From NCBI GenBank assembly GCA_014529385.2, contig CM043967.1, positions 8,896,501 to 8,940,000 of the forward strand: DNA of 43,500 nt. The letters run 5' to 3'. Positions 41,341 through 43,500 of this stretch are shown piece by piece. The position numbers and the translations under genes were made by a program. Source of the DNA: Adiantum capillus-veneris (taxonomy: Eukaryota > Streptophyta > Polypodiopsida > Polypodiales > Pteridaceae). A model generated the notes under the pieces. The model did no database searches, was not told where the DNA came from, and was given only the letters and a program-made list of their open reading frames with translations. The stretch's first letter is position 1. Every line of letters starts with the position of its first letter.

Positions 41341-41390
41341 ATCTCACTTTTTCTCAATGTAGCTTCCTATTGAGCTACATATCTCACTTT
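41341..41390. terminator. Hairpin just downstream of the hAT gene
   Basis: ATGTAGCT (41357-41364) and AGCTACAT (41373-41380) form a perfect 8-bp stem around an 8-base loop, and the whole is flanked by direct repeats ATCTCACTTT at 41341 and 41381. It could be a 3'-end signal or a trace of a small insertion; its role is unknown. Confidence 0.4.
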
Positions 41391-41611
41391 CTTTATTTAG
41401 TAGCAACAAAGTCAAGTATTGAAGAGAGTTCGCATAACATAAGTATTGAGGAAATTGCTTGGCAATCAAATTAAAAGACATTGCTTGACTCTCAACAAAG
41501 TCATCAATTAGCAACCCTAAAACAAATTCATTGCCATATACATAGAGAGAATACAATGCGTCTCAAAAAATGACGGGATAAATTGCCATTAAAATTTTCA
41601 ACTACAGTCTA
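41391..41611. other. Spacer between hAT gene and the next ORF
   Basis: No gene or terminal inverted repeat recognised. The two flanking genes point toward each other. Confidence 0.6.
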
Positions 41612-42406
41612 CAATGTCTTTAAGAAATTGTGATATCCACCGCTTCTTCAAGATCTGCGTTCAATGCTGCCTTAAGTATATCCACCATTTCTTGAATATC
41701 TGCCTCGTGACTTGGTCCTGTCTCCTCAGGCAAGGGAGAGAGAGGACCGTACCGTGCTTCGTATCTGGCAAGTTTTCTCTTTTAAACAACTACTTCTTCT
41801 TCTTTGGCTGCCAACTTCTCTTGTAGAGAGAAAATGCTCTCTCCTTGGTTGGCTAGTGTAGCCCCTTGGGACACAATATTAACAATTTGTTCATGCTCAT
41901 TTGGTAGGAGCACAATTGGCCTGTTTCATGCAGGTGGATCTGCCTCCCCATGACGCGCTTTTGCCCTTTCTTTAGCTCTTCCAAGTCCGACACCAGTGTT
42001 GAAAGGACGATATGTCCAAAGGATGCGCTTCTTCATTATATCTTGCACGAAGACTTGTTGGATGAAGTACATGGAAACTTGATTATTGTTAGGTGGACTG
42101 CGCTCCTTTTGGATGAAGCGTAGGAGCAACGCACATGCGAGGGTTTGTGTTGCAAATCTGAGATTTTCAATGGTGTCGTTGCCTTGGCACGACCTGACCT
42201 CCTGAACAGTACGTCTTTCACAAAAAAAGAGGGACAACACTTGTGTACTTCTTCCAATTTCATTGGTTCACCCTCCAAACCTTCGGGCTTCGCGGACTCA
42301 ACAAAGAATGAGGAGAGGTCTTGAGCCTCGTAACGCATGCTCTCCTCTCTGAGGATGCGTTGAGACTCTCACCGTCAACATTGGGAGGAGCGTATGGGAC
42401 TGCCAT
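41612..42406 (-). pseudogene. Unknown protein with C-terminal coiled-coil-like segment
   Basis: On the minus strand a protein of about 265 codons can be followed from MAVPYAPPNVDGES (ATG at 42406) through RYEAQDLSSFF, DTIENLRFATQTLACALLLR and KKRILWTYRPFNTGVG to a charged end (SLQEKLAAKEEEVVV, RKLARYEARYGPL) and EAVDITIS. The heptad-like end suggests a coiled coil. Breaks are single-base shifts near 42355 and 42222 and in-frame stops at 41926 (TGA) and in the coiled coil (TAA, about 41776). I do not recognise the family. It lies downstream of, and on the same strand as, a kinase-like gene. Confidence 0.4.
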
Positions 42407-42658
42407 TTTCTGTCGAATTACACGACAATAAATAATTAAATCAAAAAATAGATACACATTGATTAGAAAACTACAATCAATGGTACAATCAATGTTAACA
42501 TTCACACAATTTTAAAATTCACATCTCTCTCATCCATTTGACAACAGCAATGTAATAAAATAGCATGAAATTTCAAATCAATGGACATGAGACAAGACAA
42601 AACTGTATCATTGCAAAGTATAGACACGTTTTCAAATTACAAGGTATGATTTCAAATT
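42407..42658. other. Spacer without a recognised gene
   Basis: About 250 AT-rich bases between the kinase-like pseudogene and the downstream ORF. It could hold the promoter of the latter. Confidence 0.5.
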
Positions 42659-43500
42659 TCAATCATTGGATGGCCTCAAGCCTGCACTATCTGGGAGTGT
42701 GCGACCAACACGCTTAATGCCTTGTAACATGCTGAGGAGATCATGTGAGGACTTGCGCTGGGTGAGATTGGTAGATACACAAGTGCACAGGACTTCCTGA
42801 AAGCGTCTGAGAAAAGTGATATAATTAGTGTCATCATCCTTAGGTAAATATTTAAGGAGTTCTTGAATGTATTTACAAAGGGAGTAGATATCTTGGCTGC
42901 GCGTGTAGACTGGAGGATTTGTTGATATACATTCGGGAGCCACCTACCAATATCGCCTGCTCCAGGCTTCCCTTGTCGATGGGAGAAGATCCGGCAACTT
43001 TGAAAATGTGTTCTCTGTGGGGAACAAGGTTGCACTACCCCAATCACATACGCATACATATTCTCCAGCCCATCCAAAATGCAACAAGATATTACTCCCA
43101 TGAACATCATTGTGAGTGATGTTATTCGCGGGCAAAAAGATGAAGGTTTGCAGCAATCCATTAATGATAGGCCATATATTCTTCTTGACGCCTTCAACGG
43201 TCCCCTCGGTGTCTCTGAAACCACCTTGCTCATAGCCACATTCTTTCCCTCCTTTTGGAGTCTCTCTAGCCAGTGGTCGAGGTTTCCATCATTCCACATC
43301 TTGAAGATGAGGGTGGGCACTCGCGTGGCGTGTCTTGCCAATCCCAGAGCAACAATGATTCCACTATGAGTGATATTCATAATTGTGGCCTCATGCAGCG
43401 CTATGTCATTGGCACTCTTCTGGCCATCACCCTTGATTAGCTTGCCATTGTAAAATTCATCTGTGAAGGTTTAATGGTTGACTTTCACCTTTGTGACCAT
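42659..43500 (-). pseudogene. Protein kinase domain, broken, running off the window
   Basis: On the minus strand: N-lobe at 43480-43260 (ANDIALHEATIMNITHSGII, as the alpha-C helix region, then PTLIFKMWNDGNLDHWLERL as hinge). After a frameshift near 43200 comes the catalytic loop THNDVHGSNILL (about 43120, HND in place of HRD) and CDWGSA (about 43055, DWG in place of DFG). The VAPEC motif (about 42938) and a C-lobe follow, ending at 42659. An in-frame TAG lies just before VAPEC. The catalytic Asp of HND and the metal-binding Asp of DWG are present; the ATP-binding lysine region is damaged at the window edge. The family within the kinase superfamily is unclear. Confidence 0.75.

Noticed and set aside
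37881-41600. Terminal inverted repeats and 8-bp target duplication of the hAT element
   Set aside because: I looked for matching ends near 37880-37930 and 41320-41620 and found none I could support, so element borders are not called.

Overview
The window looks like nuclear DNA from a land plant with a large, transposon-rich genome. The signs are plant-type Ty3/gypsy chromoviruses and Ty1/copia elements whose primer sites match the 3' end of initiator tRNA-Met, a plant-type hAT transposase, TTTAGGG-like motifs, GT-AG introns and very long GA/CT microsatellites. No rRNA or tRNA genes, CRISPR arrays or bacterial operons were seen. The style would suit a fern, lycophyte or bryophyte, but the species cannot be read from the sequence. 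Almost every coding region is damaged by stops or frameshifts.

Region 1 (1-17560) is a nest of LTR retrotransposons, nearly all reading on the minus strand. GypA is a heavily deleted pol remnant at 1-2326. GypB (2327-17142) is a decayed chromovirus. Its left LTR is split by a small non-coding LTR element, TRIM-X (2826-4566, target duplication TCAAC). Its integrase is split by GypC, a complete but damaged chromovirus (6101-13077, target duplication TTCTT). GypB lies against a fourth element, GypD (protease only). Insertion order is therefore GypD or GypA first, then GypB, then GypC and TRIM-X.

Region 2 (17560-31200) is mostly non-coding. It holds a short peroxidase-like exon pair (18036-18332), weak coding-like fragments near 21 kb, and a spectacular simple-repeat block (22190-24272) with a 45-base G run and a 53-base C run. 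Further on are a 282-bp tandem duplication, smaller tandem repeats, a strong hairpin near 29.5 kb and one unrecognised ORF (30226-30777).

Region 3 (31214-37880) has two Ty1/copia fragments on the minus strand, a Ty3 gag remnant on the plus strand, and TRIM-Y (35850-37704, target duplication TCCAA), a relative of TRIM-X inserted in the copia RNase H.

Region 4 (37880-41320) is a degenerate hAT transposon. A TATA-like box is followed by about 1.1 kb of non-coding leader with two tandem arrays. The second is a run of seven two-stem hairpin modules (38590-39050) whose stems covary while the single-stranded segments are conserved. The BED-finger/hAT transposase pseudogene (39225-41320) follows. 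The hairpin array is the most unusual signal in the window.

Region 5 (41612-43500) holds, on the minus strand, a broken unknown ORF with a coiled-coil-like tail and, upstream of it, a broken protein kinase domain that runs off the window.
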